Source of the DNA: Halobaculum sp. MBLA0143
GTDB taxonomy: Archaea > Halobacteriota > Halobacteria > Halobacteriales > Haloferacaceae
Assembly: GCF_041361465.1 (NCBI RefSeq)
Contig: NZ_JBGKAC010000001.1
Location: 992,001 to 1,056,000, forward strand
Reading direction: 5' to 3'
DNA: 64,000 bases
This document shows, one piece after another, positions 51,715-60,906 of this stretch; the stretch's first letter is position 1; every line of letters begins with the position of its first letter. A program made the position numbers and the translations under genes. Under the pieces are notes generated by a model. That model saw only the letters and a list, made by a program, of their open reading frames with translations. It ran no database searches and had not been told where the DNA came from.

Positions 51715-51914
51715 TCGCCGTCCTCGTCTCGTGCGACGGCTGATCGCCGTCCTCGTCTCGTACGACGGCTGATCGCCGTCCTCGTCTCGTGCGACGGCTG
51801 ATCGCCGTCCTCGTCTCGTGCGACGGCTGATCGCCGACCTCGTCTCGTACGACGGCTGATCGCCGTCCTCGTCTCGTGCGACGGCTGATCGCCGACCTCG
51901 TCTCGTACGACGAC
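51694..51914. repeat. 29-bp minisatellite, seven full copies plus a partial
   Basis: Contiguous 29-bp units beginning ctcgtctcgtacgacggctg, with a/g and t/a variants, starting at 51694 and repeating every 29 nt to 51896 with a partial copy after that. The first unit encodes the C-terminal LVSYDG and the TGA of the regulator gene. There are no spacers, so it is not a CRISPR array. Confidence 0.88.
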
Positions 51915-51976
51915 GCCGCCGTTCGGGTGAAGCGCCGACCACAACCGTCAACAGCCACGACACCGGAGCCACCCCC

Positions 51977-53323
51977 GTGACAGTCGTCGCCGTCGACGAC
52001 ACCGACTCCCGGACGGAGGGGATGTGTACGACGTACCTCGCGGCGCGGCTCGCCGAGCGACTGCCGACGGAGCGCCGGCTCCTCGTCCGGCTGTCGCCCG
52101 CGGTCGCCCACAAGACCCGCGGCAACGCCGCCGTCGCAGTCCACACGACGGCCGCCCCCGACCGGGCCCGCGAGGCGGCCGTCGACCTCGTTTCGTCGTA
52201 CGCCGTCGGCGACGCGAGTACGGGCGTCGTCGTCGCTCCAGGCTCGCCGGACGCGGTGGCGCCGGCGGTCGCGTCGTTCGCAGAGACGGCGGTTCGCCGG
52301 CCGGTTGACCCCTCCCGGGCGTTGTCGCTGCTGTCGGAGACGGGGTACGACGCCGTCGGCTGGGGTGACGGGCGGCGAGTGGTGGACGACGACCCTGGCG
52401 GGGACGAACTCGTCGGTCGCGGGCGGGTCGGGGCGCTGGCGGCCGTCGGCGCCTGGCGGGCCTCGTCCGAGTGGACGTACGAGCGGATCGACTACCGGAA
52501 GTTCGAGCGCTGCGGGACACCCCGCGAGGTCGACGCGCGGAGCGTGTTCGCTGCCGCGGCCGACGGCTACCCGGCGGCGTGGGACACGGTCGACCGAGTC
52601 GCCGGCGAGGCAGTGTGCGTGCCGAACGCGCCGGGACCGATTCTCTACGGGATTCGTGGTGACGATCCGGACGCGGTCGCGGCGGTCGCCGACGGCGTCG
52701 AGGCGGAGCCAGTGGAGCGCTCCGCCGTGTTCGTCACGAACCAGGGGACGGACGCGCACTTGCAGCCCGGAGAGATCGGTGGCCTCCGACAGGACCGAGC
52801 GTACCGGGTCGACGGGACGGTGACCGAGTCGCCGACGACACGGGCCGGCGGGCACGTCTTCTTCGAACTCGGCGACGACGGCGGTGACGGAGACAACGGC
52901 AGCGACGGCGACGACTGCGACGACGCTGGCGACGACCCCGAGACGGTCGACTGCGTGGCGTTCGAACCCACCGGGCGGTTCCGCGACCGGGTGCGAGCGC
53001 TCCGGGTCGGCGACGATGTCACCGTCTGCGGGGAGTACGACGACGGGACGGTGAAGCTGGAGAAGTTCGCCGTCCGGGCGCTCTCCCGGACGGAGCGGGT
53101 CGTACCGGAGTGTCCCGAGTGCGGTCGGTCGATGGAGTCGGCCGGCCGCGACCAGGGCTACCGGTGTCGGGACTGCCGGACGACGGCGCCGGGGAAGGCG
53201 ACCGTCACGGTGGAGCGAGAGCTGGAGTCGGGCTGGTACGAGGTCCCGCCGTCCGCGCGCCGGCACGTCGCCCGGCCGCTCGTCCGCGGCGGGTTCGACG
53301 CCCCGACACACCCGGAGTGGTAG
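51977..53323 (+). CDS. tiaS: tRNA(Ile2) 2-agmatinylcytidine synthetase
   Basis: 448 aa. The N-terminal kinase-like TCKD domain begins VVAVDDTDSRTEGMCTTYLA, with the KTRGNAAVAVHT segment around residue 47. A ferredoxin-like domain and an OB domain (GHVFFELG ... VRALRVGDDVTVCGEY) follow, and a C-terminal zinc ribbon (CPECGRSMES ... YRCRDCRT). It joins agmatine to C34 of tRNA-Ile2 so that it reads AUA codons; essential in archaea. An acidic insertion rich in Gly/Asp (GDDGGDGDNGSDGDDCDDAG) interrupts the OB domain. Confidence 0.92.
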   Translation: MTVVAVDDTDSRTEGMCTTYLAARLAERLPTERRLLVRLSPAVAHKTRGNAAVAVHTTAAPDRAREAAVDLVSSYAVGDASTGVVVAPGSPDAVAPAVASFAETAVRRPVDPSRALSLLSETGYDAVGWGDGRRVVDDDPGGDELVGRGRVGALAAVGAWRASSEWTYERIDYRKFERCGTPREVDARSVFAAAADGYPAAWDTVDRVAGEAVCVPNAPGPILYGIRGDDPDAVAAVADGVEAEPVERSAVFVTNQGTDAHLQPGEIGGLRQDRAYRVDGTVTESPTTRAGGHVFFELGDDGGDGDNGSDGDDCDDAGDDPETVDCVAFEPTGRFRDRVRALRVGDDVTVCGEYDDGTVKLEKFAVRALSRTERVVPECPECGRSMESAGRDQGYRCRDCRTTAPGKATVTVERELESGWYEVPPSARRHVARPLVRGGFDAPTHPEW

Positions 53324-53698
53324 CTACTGCTCGTCGCCCTCGGGCCGCTCGACGCTCGGCTCGGCGCCGGGTCGTTCCTCGACGATCTCGATCTCGACGG
53401 TCTCCCGGGAGAGGCCGACGCGGGCGAACTGTGTGCGGACGTGGTCTTCGGCCGCGGTCAGGGCGGCCTCGCGGGTCTCGAACCCGCGGGGCATCGGCGA
53501 CTCGAAGGCGACGCGGATCGTCTCGCCGTCCAACTCCAGCTCCGAACCCCCGCTGTCCACCTGGTAGAAGGCGTCACACACCCAGACGTACGGAGCGTCC
53601 TCGTCGGGCGCGCCCTTGAACGAGGGGGCCTCCTCGCCGCGTTCGTACACCGTCCCCGTGAGAGCCGTCCCGCCGGCCCGCCCCCGAACGAGTAACAT
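53324..53698 (-). CDS. Conserved haloarchaeal protein
   Basis: 124 aa. It starts MLLVRGRAGGTALTGTVYER and has conserved-looking segments PYVWVCDAFYQVDSGGSEL and ETREAALTAAEDHVRTQFAR. Soluble alpha/beta, function unknown; I recall it as a haloarchaea-only family. It ends immediately at the tiaS stop (convergent, no gap). The 39-nt gap to the next gene upstream allows cotranscription with the 53738 gene. Confidence 0.65.
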   Translation of the reverse strand: MLLVRGRAGGTALTGTVYERGEEAPSFKGAPDEDAPYVWVCDAFYQVDSGGSELELDGETIRVAFESPMPRGFETREAALTAAEDHVRTQFARVGLSRETVEIEIVEERPGAEPSVERPEGDEQ

Positions 53699-53737
53699 AG
53701 CCGACGTAGGTGGCCCGGGTATTTAAACGGCGTCGGC

Positions 53738-54427
53738 TCACTCCCCGCGGAGGTCGAGTCTGGAACAGCCCCACCCCCACGCCGCCGCGGCGACCACCTC
53801 GGCGTAGAAGACGACGAAGAAGCCGACGCCGACCGACACGAGACTGACGCCGGCGGCGACGCCGACGGCGAGCGCGGTCAGTCCGGTCGCCCAGCCGACG
53901 AAGTACCGGGCGTCCGTCGCGGCCTCGCGGACGAGTCGGCCGGAGACGGCCGGGCGGAGCCGGCGGTGTCGGCCGACGGCCGTCAGTGCGGCCGGCAGGG
54001 GGTAACAGAACACGGCCGCGGAGACGAACGCGGCGGTGCCACCGACGAGCAACACGCCCGCCTCGCCGGCCGTCGGGGCACCCCCGGTCGCGGCACCGAG
54101 CCCGGAGACGCCCCGTAGCGTCACGGCGACGACGGCCGCGGGGACGGCGAGGTAGCCGGCCGCGACGACCGTGCCACGGAGGCCGTCGGCGAGCAGTCGG
54201 CGGAGTTGGCCGACGGTCGGCGGGAGGGTGACCACCGCCGGGGCACCGTGGTCGCCGGCGCGGGCGTCGCCGGCGACGTGGACGAGCACCGCGAGGAGGT
54301 AGCCGACGACCGGGAGCAGGGGAGCGAAGGGGAGATACACCGCCAAGAGGTGGAGGCCGCCGCCGACGAGCAGCGTCTCGGCCCCGGCGGGGCCTCGGAA
54401 CGGGTACGCCAGCAGTCCGTCCTGCAT
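53738..54427 (-). CDS. DUF4013-type membrane protein
   Basis: 229 aa, strongly hydrophobic with about five membrane segments (for example LLVGGGLHLLAVYLPFAPLL, VVAAGYLAVPAAVVAVTL, GVAAGVSLVSVGVGFFVVFYA). The pattern of a single four-to-five helix unit with DARYFVGWATGL near the C-terminus fits the DUF4013 family of haloarchaeal and methanogen membrane proteins, function unknown. Confidence 0.65.
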   Translation of the reverse strand: MQDGLLAYPFRGPAGAETLLVGGGLHLLAVYLPFAPLLPVVGYLLAVLVHVAGDARAGDHGAPAVVTLPPTVGQLRRLLADGLRGTVVAAGYLAVPAAVVAVTLRGVSGLGAATGGAPTAGEAGVLLVGGTAAFVSAAVFCYPLPAALTAVGRHRRLRPAVSGRLVREAATDARYFVGWATGLTALAVGVAAGVSLVSVGVGFFVVFYAEVVAAAAWGWGCSRLDLRGE

Positions 54428-54543
54428 CGCCCCGGGCTACCGGTGGTCCGGGTTTCAGGGTGTCGTTCCGTCTCTCGCTCGCTGTGTCGCTCCGTCGCTC
54501 CGGAGTGAACAGGGCTTTGTCGCCGGCGGGCGAGTCGCCGGAC

Positions 54544-55383
54544 GTGAAGACGAACGTCCACAGCGACTGGGAGGACTGGCTCCCGACGGCGGTCGCGTCG
54601 GCCGACCCGGACGGGCTGGCGCTCTGGTACCTGGGGTGCAACGGGTTCGCGGTCACGACCGGGGAGACGACCGTCTGGATCGACCCGTACCTCGGGACGG
54701 GCGACCCGCCGCGGACGGTCCGGATGGTGCCGGTGCCGTTCGACCCGGCGGACGTGACCGCCGCCGACGCGGTGTTGACGACCCACGAACACACGGACCA
54801 CGTCCACGGGCCGTCACAGGCGCCGATCCTGGCCGAGACCGGTGCGGACCTGTACGCCCCGGACGACTCACTCGCGGTCGCCCGCGAGACGGAGGCCTGG
54901 ACGGAGACGTGGGACGTGAGCGAGTCGCAGTTCACCGAGGTGACCGAGGGGGACAGCTTCGAGGTCGGCGACCTGACCGTGGACGTGGTCGAGGTGAACG
55001 ATCCGGACGCGACACACCCGGTCGGCTACGTCCTCCAGTACGACGGGCGGACGGTGTTCCACGGCGGCGACACGAAGCCACACGACGGGTTCACCGCGGT
55101 CGGCGAGCGGTACGACGTGGACTTGGCGGTCGTCGCGTTCGGCTCCGTCGGGACGATTCCGGACGAGGAGACGGGCGACCCGGTCGAGACGAAGTGGTAC
55201 TGTGACGAGAACGAGGCGGTCGCGGTCGCGCGGGCGCTGGACGCCGACCGACTCCTGCCGACCCACTGGGACATGTGGAAGGGGCTGACGGCGGAGCCGA
55301 CGGCGCTACACGACCACGTCCGGAGCTTCGACGCGCCACGAGACCTGACGGTAGTAGAGATCGGCGACCGCGTCGACCTCTGA
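54544..55383 (+). CDS. MBL-fold hydrolase, UlaG-like
   Basis: 279 aa from GTG at 54544. The metal motif TTHEHTDHVHG lies around residue 79; other ligands are in VFHGGDTKPHDGF and LPTHWDMWKG near the C-terminus. This matches UlaG-type (L-ascorbate-6-phosphate lactonase-like) metallohydrolases, but substrates vary widely. A longer in-frame start at 54460 would add Arg/Ser-rich sequence unlike this proteome, so GTG 54544 is preferred. Confidence 0.8.
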   Translation: MKTNVHSDWEDWLPTAVASADPDGLALWYLGCNGFAVTTGETTVWIDPYLGTGDPPRTVRMVPVPFDPADVTAADAVLTTHEHTDHVHGPSQAPILAETGADLYAPDDSLAVARETEAWTETWDVSESQFTEVTEGDSFEVGDLTVDVVEVNDPDATHPVGYVLQYDGRTVFHGGDTKPHDGFTAVGERYDVDLAVVAFGSVGTIPDEETGDPVETKWYCDENEAVAVARALDADRLLPTHWDMWKGLTAEPTALHDHVRSFDAPRDLTVVEIGDRVDL

Positions 55384-55454
55384 GACCGGCGTCGCCCCGT
55401 GTCGGGCGTCGTGCAGCCCGAGAGGTTTTTGTGCCGGGTGTTGAACGGACGGAC

Positions 55455-57986
55455 ATGAGCCAGGGGTCCGACAGCGACGAATCAGTCGAGGTGGAAGGCG
55501 ACGGGCTCGTCGTCGACAAGCGGTTCGACGCCGAGGAGTTTCCCGTGCCCGCCATCGCGTTCCGTATCAGCTCCGAGCGAGCGGAGTCCGTGGAGTTCCT
55601 GCTCGTCGACCAGATCCCGGAGTCGTTCCCGATGGACCGTGTCGGCTTCCACCCGGACTACGAGGCGGAGCACTGGACCGCCTACCAGGACCACCGTGTG
55701 GAGTTCCGCCGGCGGATCGACCCCGGCGAGACGGTGGAGACGGTGTACGGCATCCGGACGGAGGATCTCGACGGCGTCGACGACTTCCTCGTCCCTCCGG
55801 CGGTGACGGAGGCCACCGAGGAGAGCGACCCCGCCGGCGACGTGACGGACGTGATCGGCGACGACTCCTCACAGATCGTTCGGGACGTGTTGTCCGGCGA
55901 CCGCGACGCGGTGCCGGGGACCGACGCCGGCGCGGACGAGTCCGTCCTCGGCGGCGACGACCCGCTGGGGGGCGACGACGGCGGGTTCCTCGGCGGCGGG
56001 ACGGAGGCCACGGACGACCCAATCGCCGAGGCGAGCGACGGCGACGATCCGTTGGCGGAGTCCAGCGACGACGACGGTCCGTTGGCGGATCCCGGTGACG
56101 ACGGTCCGTTGGCGGATCCCGGTGACGACGATCCGTTGGCGGATCCCGGTGACGACGATCCGTTGGCGGATCCCGGTGACGACGATCCGTTGGCGGAGTC
56201 CAGCGACGACGACGATCCGTTGGCAGACCCCGGTGACGACGATCCGCTGGCGGAGCCTGACCCCGCAGACGACTCGTTCGTCGACTCCGGCGAGGACCCG
56301 CTCGCCGACCCCGAGCCCGCGGACGACCCACTCGCAGAACAGGAGTCGCCGGCCCCAGTCGAGACGGACACCGAGCCGACAGCAGAGGAGTCGCCGGCCG
56401 AGGAGACGGCGACCGACGAGGGACCGGAGCCGGCGACGGTCGATCCGGACGCGACGGACGCGGTCGGCACGGCAGACGAGACGATCGAGTCACCGGCCGT
56501 CGACGAGGGACCGGAGCCGGCGACGGTCGACCCGGACGCGACGGACGTGGTCGGCACGGCAGACGAGACGATCGAGTCGCCGGCCGTGACCGACGACGAG
56601 CCAGCGACGGCGGACGCAGAGCCGGCGGCAGCGGACGCGGAGCCGGCGGCAGACGAGCCCGTCGTGCCCGACGAGACGGCGGCGGACCCGGAGCCTGGCG
56701 ACGCCGCCGACGCAGCCGGAGACGAGCCGGGGCTCGGGACGGTCGAGGCCGCCGACGCGGCGGCGTCAGAGACCGACCACGAGCCGGGCGACGTGGCCGT
56801 CGAGGTCGGCGGGACGGACGGCTACGAGGGCGACCGTGGCACGGAGGCGTCGACGGACGACGAGGCGTCCGTCGCGGAGACGCTGGCGACGGAGCTCCGG
56901 CGCGGCGAGGTGTCGGCAGAGGCGAAGGCGACCCTGGCACGGGAGTTGGAACTGGACCACTCGACGAGCGTCGACACCCGGATCACCAGACTCCAGTCGC
57001 AGGTGGCGGATCTGGAGGCGTACAGCGACGCGCTCGCGGCGTTCATCGACGAGAACGGCACCGGCGACGAGCTGATCCAGGAGTTCGAGGCGGAGACGGC
57101 CGAGCTCCGGGAGTCGGTCGAGGAGATGCGCGAGACGGTCGCGGCGGCCGAGCAGGCCCGCGAACGGCTCCGCGAGACGGTCGAGAGCGTCGAGACGGAG
57201 GTCGGCGACGTGACCGCGGAGGTGACGGAGTTGAGCCGCGACCTCGGCGTCGCGACCGAGCGGCTGGACGACGTGACGGACGACGTAGCGTCGTTGGACG
57301 ACCGGGTGGCGGGCGTCGAGACGGACGCGGTCGAGGCGGCGGAGACGGCCGGCGAGGCGGCCGCGACGGCAGACGACGCGCTCGACCGGGCCGCGGGCGC
57401 CGAGGAGACGGCCGCGACGGCCCGCGACCGACTGGACGAGGTCGACGAAGACGTGGACGCGGTCGCGGGCGACGTAGAGAGCGTCGCCGACGACGTGCGC
57501 GAGGTCGCGGCCGACACGGACGAGCTGTTCGAGGCCGTCGCGGACGTCGACGAGGCGGTCGAGCGGGTGGACGACCGGGTGGACGAGACGGACGACCGGG
57601 TGGACGCGGTCGCGAGCGACGTGTCGGCGCTGCGCGAGGAGGTGTCGGAGCTCACCGACACCGTAGACACGACCCGGTCGGAGATGACGGACCGCCACGA
57701 GGAGCTGACGACGACGACCGAGGAGTTGGAGGCGTCACTCGCGGAGGTCAGAACGGAGCTGTCGAGTCTGGACGAACGGACGGTCGGGACGGAGGAGCTG
57801 TCCGGCGTGCGCGACTCCGTCCGGCAGTTGGAGGGTGAACTGGACACCGTCGAGAGTCTCGTCGACGACCGGGTCGCGGAGGTGCAGTCGTCCGTCCGGG
57901 ACGTGGAGTCGGACGTGACGGAGCTCCAGGAGTTCCGCGACCAGCTGTCGTCGGCGTTCGGCCCCGGCGGCGACGGGACGGAGTGA
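55455..57986 (+). CDS. Large acidic protein with DDPLADPG repeats and a long coiled coil
   Basis: 843 aa. The N-terminal domain (residues 1-115) is globular, with FPVPAIAFRISSERAESVEF and RVEFRRRIDPGETVETVYGI. Residues about 187-300 are dominated by tandem acidic repeats (DDDPLADPG type) and 300-470 by Glu/Ala/Pro-rich disorder with a longer duplicated block (EGPEPATVDPDATD twice). From about 515 to 830 a continuous coiled coil resembles chemoreceptor or SMC-like helices. No signal peptide or membrane segment. Function unknown; a scaffold role is a guess. Confidence 0.75.
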   Translation: MSQGSDSDESVEVEGDGLVVDKRFDAEEFPVPAIAFRISSERAESVEFLLVDQIPESFPMDRVGFHPDYEAEHWTAYQDHRVEFRRRIDPGETVETVYGIRTEDLDGVDDFLVPPAVTEATEESDPAGDVTDVIGDDSSQIVRDVLSGDRDAVPGTDAGADESVLGGDDPLGGDDGGFLGGGTEATDDPIAEASDGDDPLAESSDDDGPLADPGDDGPLADPGDDDPLADPGDDDPLADPGDDDPLAESSDDDDPLADPGDDDPLAEPDPADDSFVDSGEDPLADPEPADDPLAEQESPAPVETDTEPTAEESPAEETATDEGPEPATVDPDATDAVGTADETIESPAVDEGPEPATVDPDATDVVGTADETIESPAVTDDEPATADAEPAAADAEPAADEPVVPDETAADPEPGDAADAAGDEPGLGTVEAADAAASETDHEPGDVAVEVGGTDGYEGDRGTEASTDDEASVAETLATELRRGEVSAEAKATLARELELDHSTSVDTRITRLQSQVADLEAYSDALAAFIDENGTGDELIQEFEAETAELRESVEEMRETVAAAEQARERLRETVESVETEVGDVTAEVTELSRDLGVATERLDDVTDDVASLDDRVAGVETDAVEAAETAGEAAATADDALDRAAGAEETAATARDRLDEVDEDVDAVAGDVESVADDVREVAADTDELFEAVADVDEAVERVDDRVDETDDRVDAVASDVSALREEVSELTDTVDTTRSEMTDRHEELTTTTEELEASLAEVRTELSSLDERTVGTEELSGVRDSVRQLEGELDTVESLVDDRVAEVQSSVRDVESDVTELQEFRDQLSSAFGPGGDGTE
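56050..56260. repeat. In-frame 27-30 nt tandem repeats inside the acidic coiled-coil gene
   Basis: Seven or so units of gacgatccgttggcggatcc-cggtgac type, coding for DDPLADPG/DDPLAESSD. Length variants keep the frame. Confidence 0.8.
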
Positions 57987-58029
57987 CGGAAACGAGTCGT
58001 TTTTCCCCGACGGCGCGAACCGAACGACG

Positions 58030-58926
58030 ATGACAGCGCCAGTCGCCGTCGCAGTGCCGCGCAAAGGTCGCCCGCTGGAGGCAGCACTCGAACGACTCGC
58101 GGGGGTCGGCGGGTCGTCGGCGACGGCGCTGGCCGACGACGTGTCCACGACGCTCCGCTACGAGAAGGCGGTGACCAAAGGGGCGGAGACGGCCGACGCG
58201 GACGTGTACGACCGGCTGGCGTCGTACAGCGACACGGACGGCGGACCGGAGTACACGCTCGTGCGGGACGAGCGTGCCGGCCACCCGCGGCGTGTCGTGT
58301 TCGACAGCGCCACGATCCGAGCGGACGGCACCCCCGTTCGGCTCGTCGGCCGGGAGGAGCCGTTCCGCGCGCTCCGTACCCACGAGTTCGCGCTGGGGTT
58401 CGACTCCGCCGATCTGGTGTTGGAGGAGGTGGTGGCACTGGCGCCGGAGGGGGTCGACTCCATCGCAGACGTGAACGAACGGATCGACCCGCGTGACACG
58501 GACGTACGGATCGCAACCGGGCTCGGGGACACCGTCTACCACACGCTGATGGCGACGCCGGAGACGATACCCGCGGGCGAGAGCCTAGACCGGTCGTTCG
58601 TCGCCGACTACGAGGGGCCGCTGTGTATCTCGCCGCGCTACGAACGGCTCGTGGAGGCGGTGCTCGGGACGGACGCGCTGTCGGGCGTCGAGTTCAGCTA
58701 CCCGGAGACGGGGCGTGAGGAGGAGGCGGCCGTCGCCGACACCGGAGTCGGCGTGTACCTCACCGTCACCGGGAGCACGGCCCGCGACCACGGGCTCGTC
58801 GTCGGCGAACACCTGTTCCCCAGCGAGACGGTGTTGTTGGAGAACGAGGTGGAGACGACGGACGCCAGCGACCGGCTCCGACGCCGGATCGCGGCGGACG
58901 TGGAGACGGCCATCGAGGCGGCCTGA
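58030..58926 (+). CDS. Possible HisG-like / periplasmic-binding-fold protein
   Basis: 298 aa. The N-terminus PVAVAVPRKGRPLEAALERL resembles the start of ATP phosphoribosyltransferase catalytic domains, and later segments (DSADLVLEEVVALAPEGVDSIADV, DRSFVADYEGPLCISPRYER) are compatible with the two-lobed periplasmic-binding fold of HisG. It lacks a clear PRPP-binding signature, so it may be a non-catalytic relative. Haloarchaea carry such stand-alone homologues. No his genes nearby. Confidence 0.5.
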   Translation: MTAPVAVAVPRKGRPLEAALERLAGVGGSSATALADDVSTTLRYEKAVTKGAETADADVYDRLASYSDTDGGPEYTLVRDERAGHPRRVVFDSATIRADGTPVRLVGREEPFRALRTHEFALGFDSADLVLEEVVALAPEGVDSIADVNERIDPRDTDVRIATGLGDTVYHTLMATPETIPAGESLDRSFVADYEGPLCISPRYERLVEAVLGTDALSGVEFSYPETGREEEAAVADTGVGVYLTVTGSTARDHGLVVGEHLFPSETVLLENEVETTDASDRLRRRIAADVETAIEAA

Positions 58927-59178
58927 CGGCCGCGACGCCGGGAGCGACGCGGCCGACGGTCGTCGGTGTGGTTCGCGTCCCGGCAGTTGTCGGTGGGGAG
59001 GTTCGTTCTCCGGCGGTTGTCGGTGAAGGGTTCGTGCTCCGACAGCCTCCGAGCGGTTCGCACGGGCGGGAACTCCACCGGCGACCGCCGGTGCCGGGAG
59101 CGTGTCGTCACCGGAGACGTCTCCCGTGACGCAACCGTTTCGCAAGCTACACGACCGCGGCGCCCGAACTCGCCGGCG
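58927..59178. other. Intergenic region with imperfect 30-bp direct repeat
   Basis: 252 nt without a convincing gene. Two adjacent imperfect units (cggcagttgtcggtggggag and cggcggttgtcggtgaaggg, each followed by gttcgt-ctc) lie at about 58980-59040. Confidence 0.5.
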
Positions 59179-60558
59179 ATGTCGACGCGTCGACGCGCCG
59201 CCGTGGCTGCTGCGGTCGGACTCGCCGGGTTGACCGGACGTGGGCTGGCACACAGCGGCGGGCTCCGCGGGACGGCCCCGGAGTCGTTGGCCGTGCCGAC
59301 GTGGCTGTTCCTGGCGACCGGCGGCGGCGTCGTCGGCGCCTCCTTCCTGCTGGCGTCGTTCGTCACCGACCGGGCGTTCTTGACGCGGATCGACGGCTGG
59401 CGCGGGCCGACGGTCCGGGTCGGCCGGGTCGGGGGCGTCGCCGGCCGACTGCTGGGACTCGTGGGGCTGGCGCTCGTACTGATCACCGGGCTGTCTGCGG
59501 GGTCGGTCACGCCGACGGAGCCGGCCCGCAACGCCGCGACACTGATCGTCTGGGTCGGGTGGTGGGGGGCGTTCGTCGCCTCCACGTACCTCGTCGGCGA
59601 CACCTGGCCGACGGTCGACCCGTTCCGGACGGTGGCCGAACTGCTGCCGACGCTGGACCGGGCGTACCCGGACCGCCTGGGAGCGTGGCCGGCGACGGCG
59701 GGTGTGCTCGGGCTCGTGTTCCTGGAGGTGGTGACGCCGATGGCGGACGACCCGCGGCTGCTCGCGGTCGTGGTCGCGGGCTACGGGGTCGTGACAGTCG
59801 CGGGCGCGGTCGTGTTCGGGTCGGCGACCTGGTTCGGGACGGCCGACCCGTTGTCGCGGCTGGCGGCCGTCTACGGCCGGGTGGCGCCGGTTGCCCGGAC
59901 CGGAGACGGCTGGACCGTCCGGCTGCCCGGCACCGGCGCGACGGAGACGGACTGGGTGACGGGTCGCGACGAGGTGGCGTTGGTCGTCGCCGTCGTGTAC
60001 GCGACGACGTACGACGGCTTCGTCGGCACCGGGCTGTGGCAGACGGTCGCGGAGACGGTCGTCGGCGCCGGCCTCCCGCCGTTGGTCGCCTACGTCGGAC
60101 TCCTGCTCGTCGGGTTCGCCGCCTTCCTCGGTGGACTGTGGGCCGCCGGGCGACTCGCCCGCCGGACGGCGGCGACGTTCCTGACGCCCGCGGCGCTCGT
60201 CCGACGGGTGACGCCGTCGCTCTTGGCGATCGCCGCCGGCTACCACCTCGCACACACGCTCGGGACGACGCTGGCGCTGACGCCGGCAACACTGACCGTG
60301 CTGGCGGCGCCGGTGTCGCCGCCGGCGACGGTGCCGACACTCGTCGTGCCCGCCTGGTTCGGTGCCGTCGGGATCGCGACCGTCCTGGCCGGTCACCTCC
60401 TGGCCGTCTGGGTGGCACACACGGTGTCGTACGACCTGTTCCCGGACAGACTCCAGGCCGTCCGGAGCCAGTACGGGATCACGGTCGTGATGGTGGCGTA
60501 CACGATGATCGCCCTGTGGATCGTGACGACCCCAGGAGGGGCCCCGCCGTACGTATGA
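59179..60558 (+). CDS. Polytopic membrane protein
   Basis: 459 aa with about ten to twelve hydrophobic segments, starting STRRRAAVAAAVGLAGLTGR. Loops contain conserved-looking WPTVDPFRTVAELLPTLDRA and GYHLAHTLGT (two His in a membrane helix) and a C-terminal GHLLAVWVAHTVSYDLFPD, so a redox or metal-related membrane enzyme is conceivable, but I do not recognise the family. ATG 59179 is chosen; upstream in-frame sequence is Arg/Ser-rich and unlikely. The next gene overlaps its stop by 4 nt. Confidence 0.7.
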   Translation: MSTRRRAAVAAAVGLAGLTGRGLAHSGGLRGTAPESLAVPTWLFLATGGGVVGASFLLASFVTDRAFLTRIDGWRGPTVRVGRVGGVAGRLLGLVGLALVLITGLSAGSVTPTEPARNAATLIVWVGWWGAFVASTYLVGDTWPTVDPFRTVAELLPTLDRAYPDRLGAWPATAGVLGLVFLEVVTPMADDPRLLAVVVAGYGVVTVAGAVVFGSATWFGTADPLSRLAAVYGRVAPVARTGDGWTVRLPGTGATETDWVTGRDEVALVVAVVYATTYDGFVGTGLWQTVAETVVGAGLPPLVAYVGLLLVGFAAFLGGLWAAGRLARRTAATFLTPAALVRRVTPSLLAIAAGYHLAHTLGTTLALTPATLTVLAAPVSPPATVPTLVVPAWFGAVGIATVLAGHLLAVWVAHTVSYDLFPDRLQAVRSQYGITVVMVAYTMIALWIVTTPGGAPPYV

Positions 60559-60833
60559 CCGACGAACCAGACGACACGGAGCTGTCCGTGCCGGCAGACG
60601 CGGAACGGTTCGACTGCCCTCACTGTGACCGAGTGTTCGCGCGCGAACGACACCTGAACCTCCACCGCGGCCAGGCTCACCCGGGCGTCGTGACGGACGC
60701 GGAGGCGGCGGCGTACCGCTCGGCCGCCGAGGCGGAGTGGACGGCGCTCAGACGCTACCGCTACGTCGCCTTGGGTGTGCTCGTGTTGCTGTACTTCGGC
60801 TTTCTCGTCGCCTTCGCCGTGGTCGGAACGTGA
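60555..60833 (+). CDS. C2H2 zinc-finger protein with C-terminal membrane anchor
   Basis: 92 aa. A classical C2H2 finger, FDCPHCDRVFARERHLNLHRGQAH (CxxC, 12 residues, HxxxxH), lies around residues 20-42. A helix with a Tyr-Arg stretch and one transmembrane segment (VALGVLVLLYFGFLVAFAVV, residues 71-90) follow. ATG overlaps the stop of the polytopic membrane gene by 4 nt, so the two products are likely made together and may interact at the membrane. Confidence 0.75.
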   Translation: MTDEPDDTELSVPADAERFDCPHCDRVFARERHLNLHRGQAHPGVVTDAEAAAYRSAAEAEWTALRRYRYVALGVLVLLYFGFLVAFAVVGT

Positions 60834-60906
60834 CCCACAGACGAGATTCTCGTAAATTGCCGACGGCCCCAAACAATAGGTGGGTGTAGTCCCTGCCGTA
60901 CGACAC

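Noticed and set aside
51694-51914. 29-bp direct repeats as a CRISPR array
   Set aside because: The units are contiguous with no spacers and no cas genes are nearby; the first unit is simply the 3' end of a coding gene.
55567-56940. 457-codon minus-strand Arg/Pro-rich frame
   Set aside because: It is produced by the acidic tandem repeats of the plus-strand gene read backwards.
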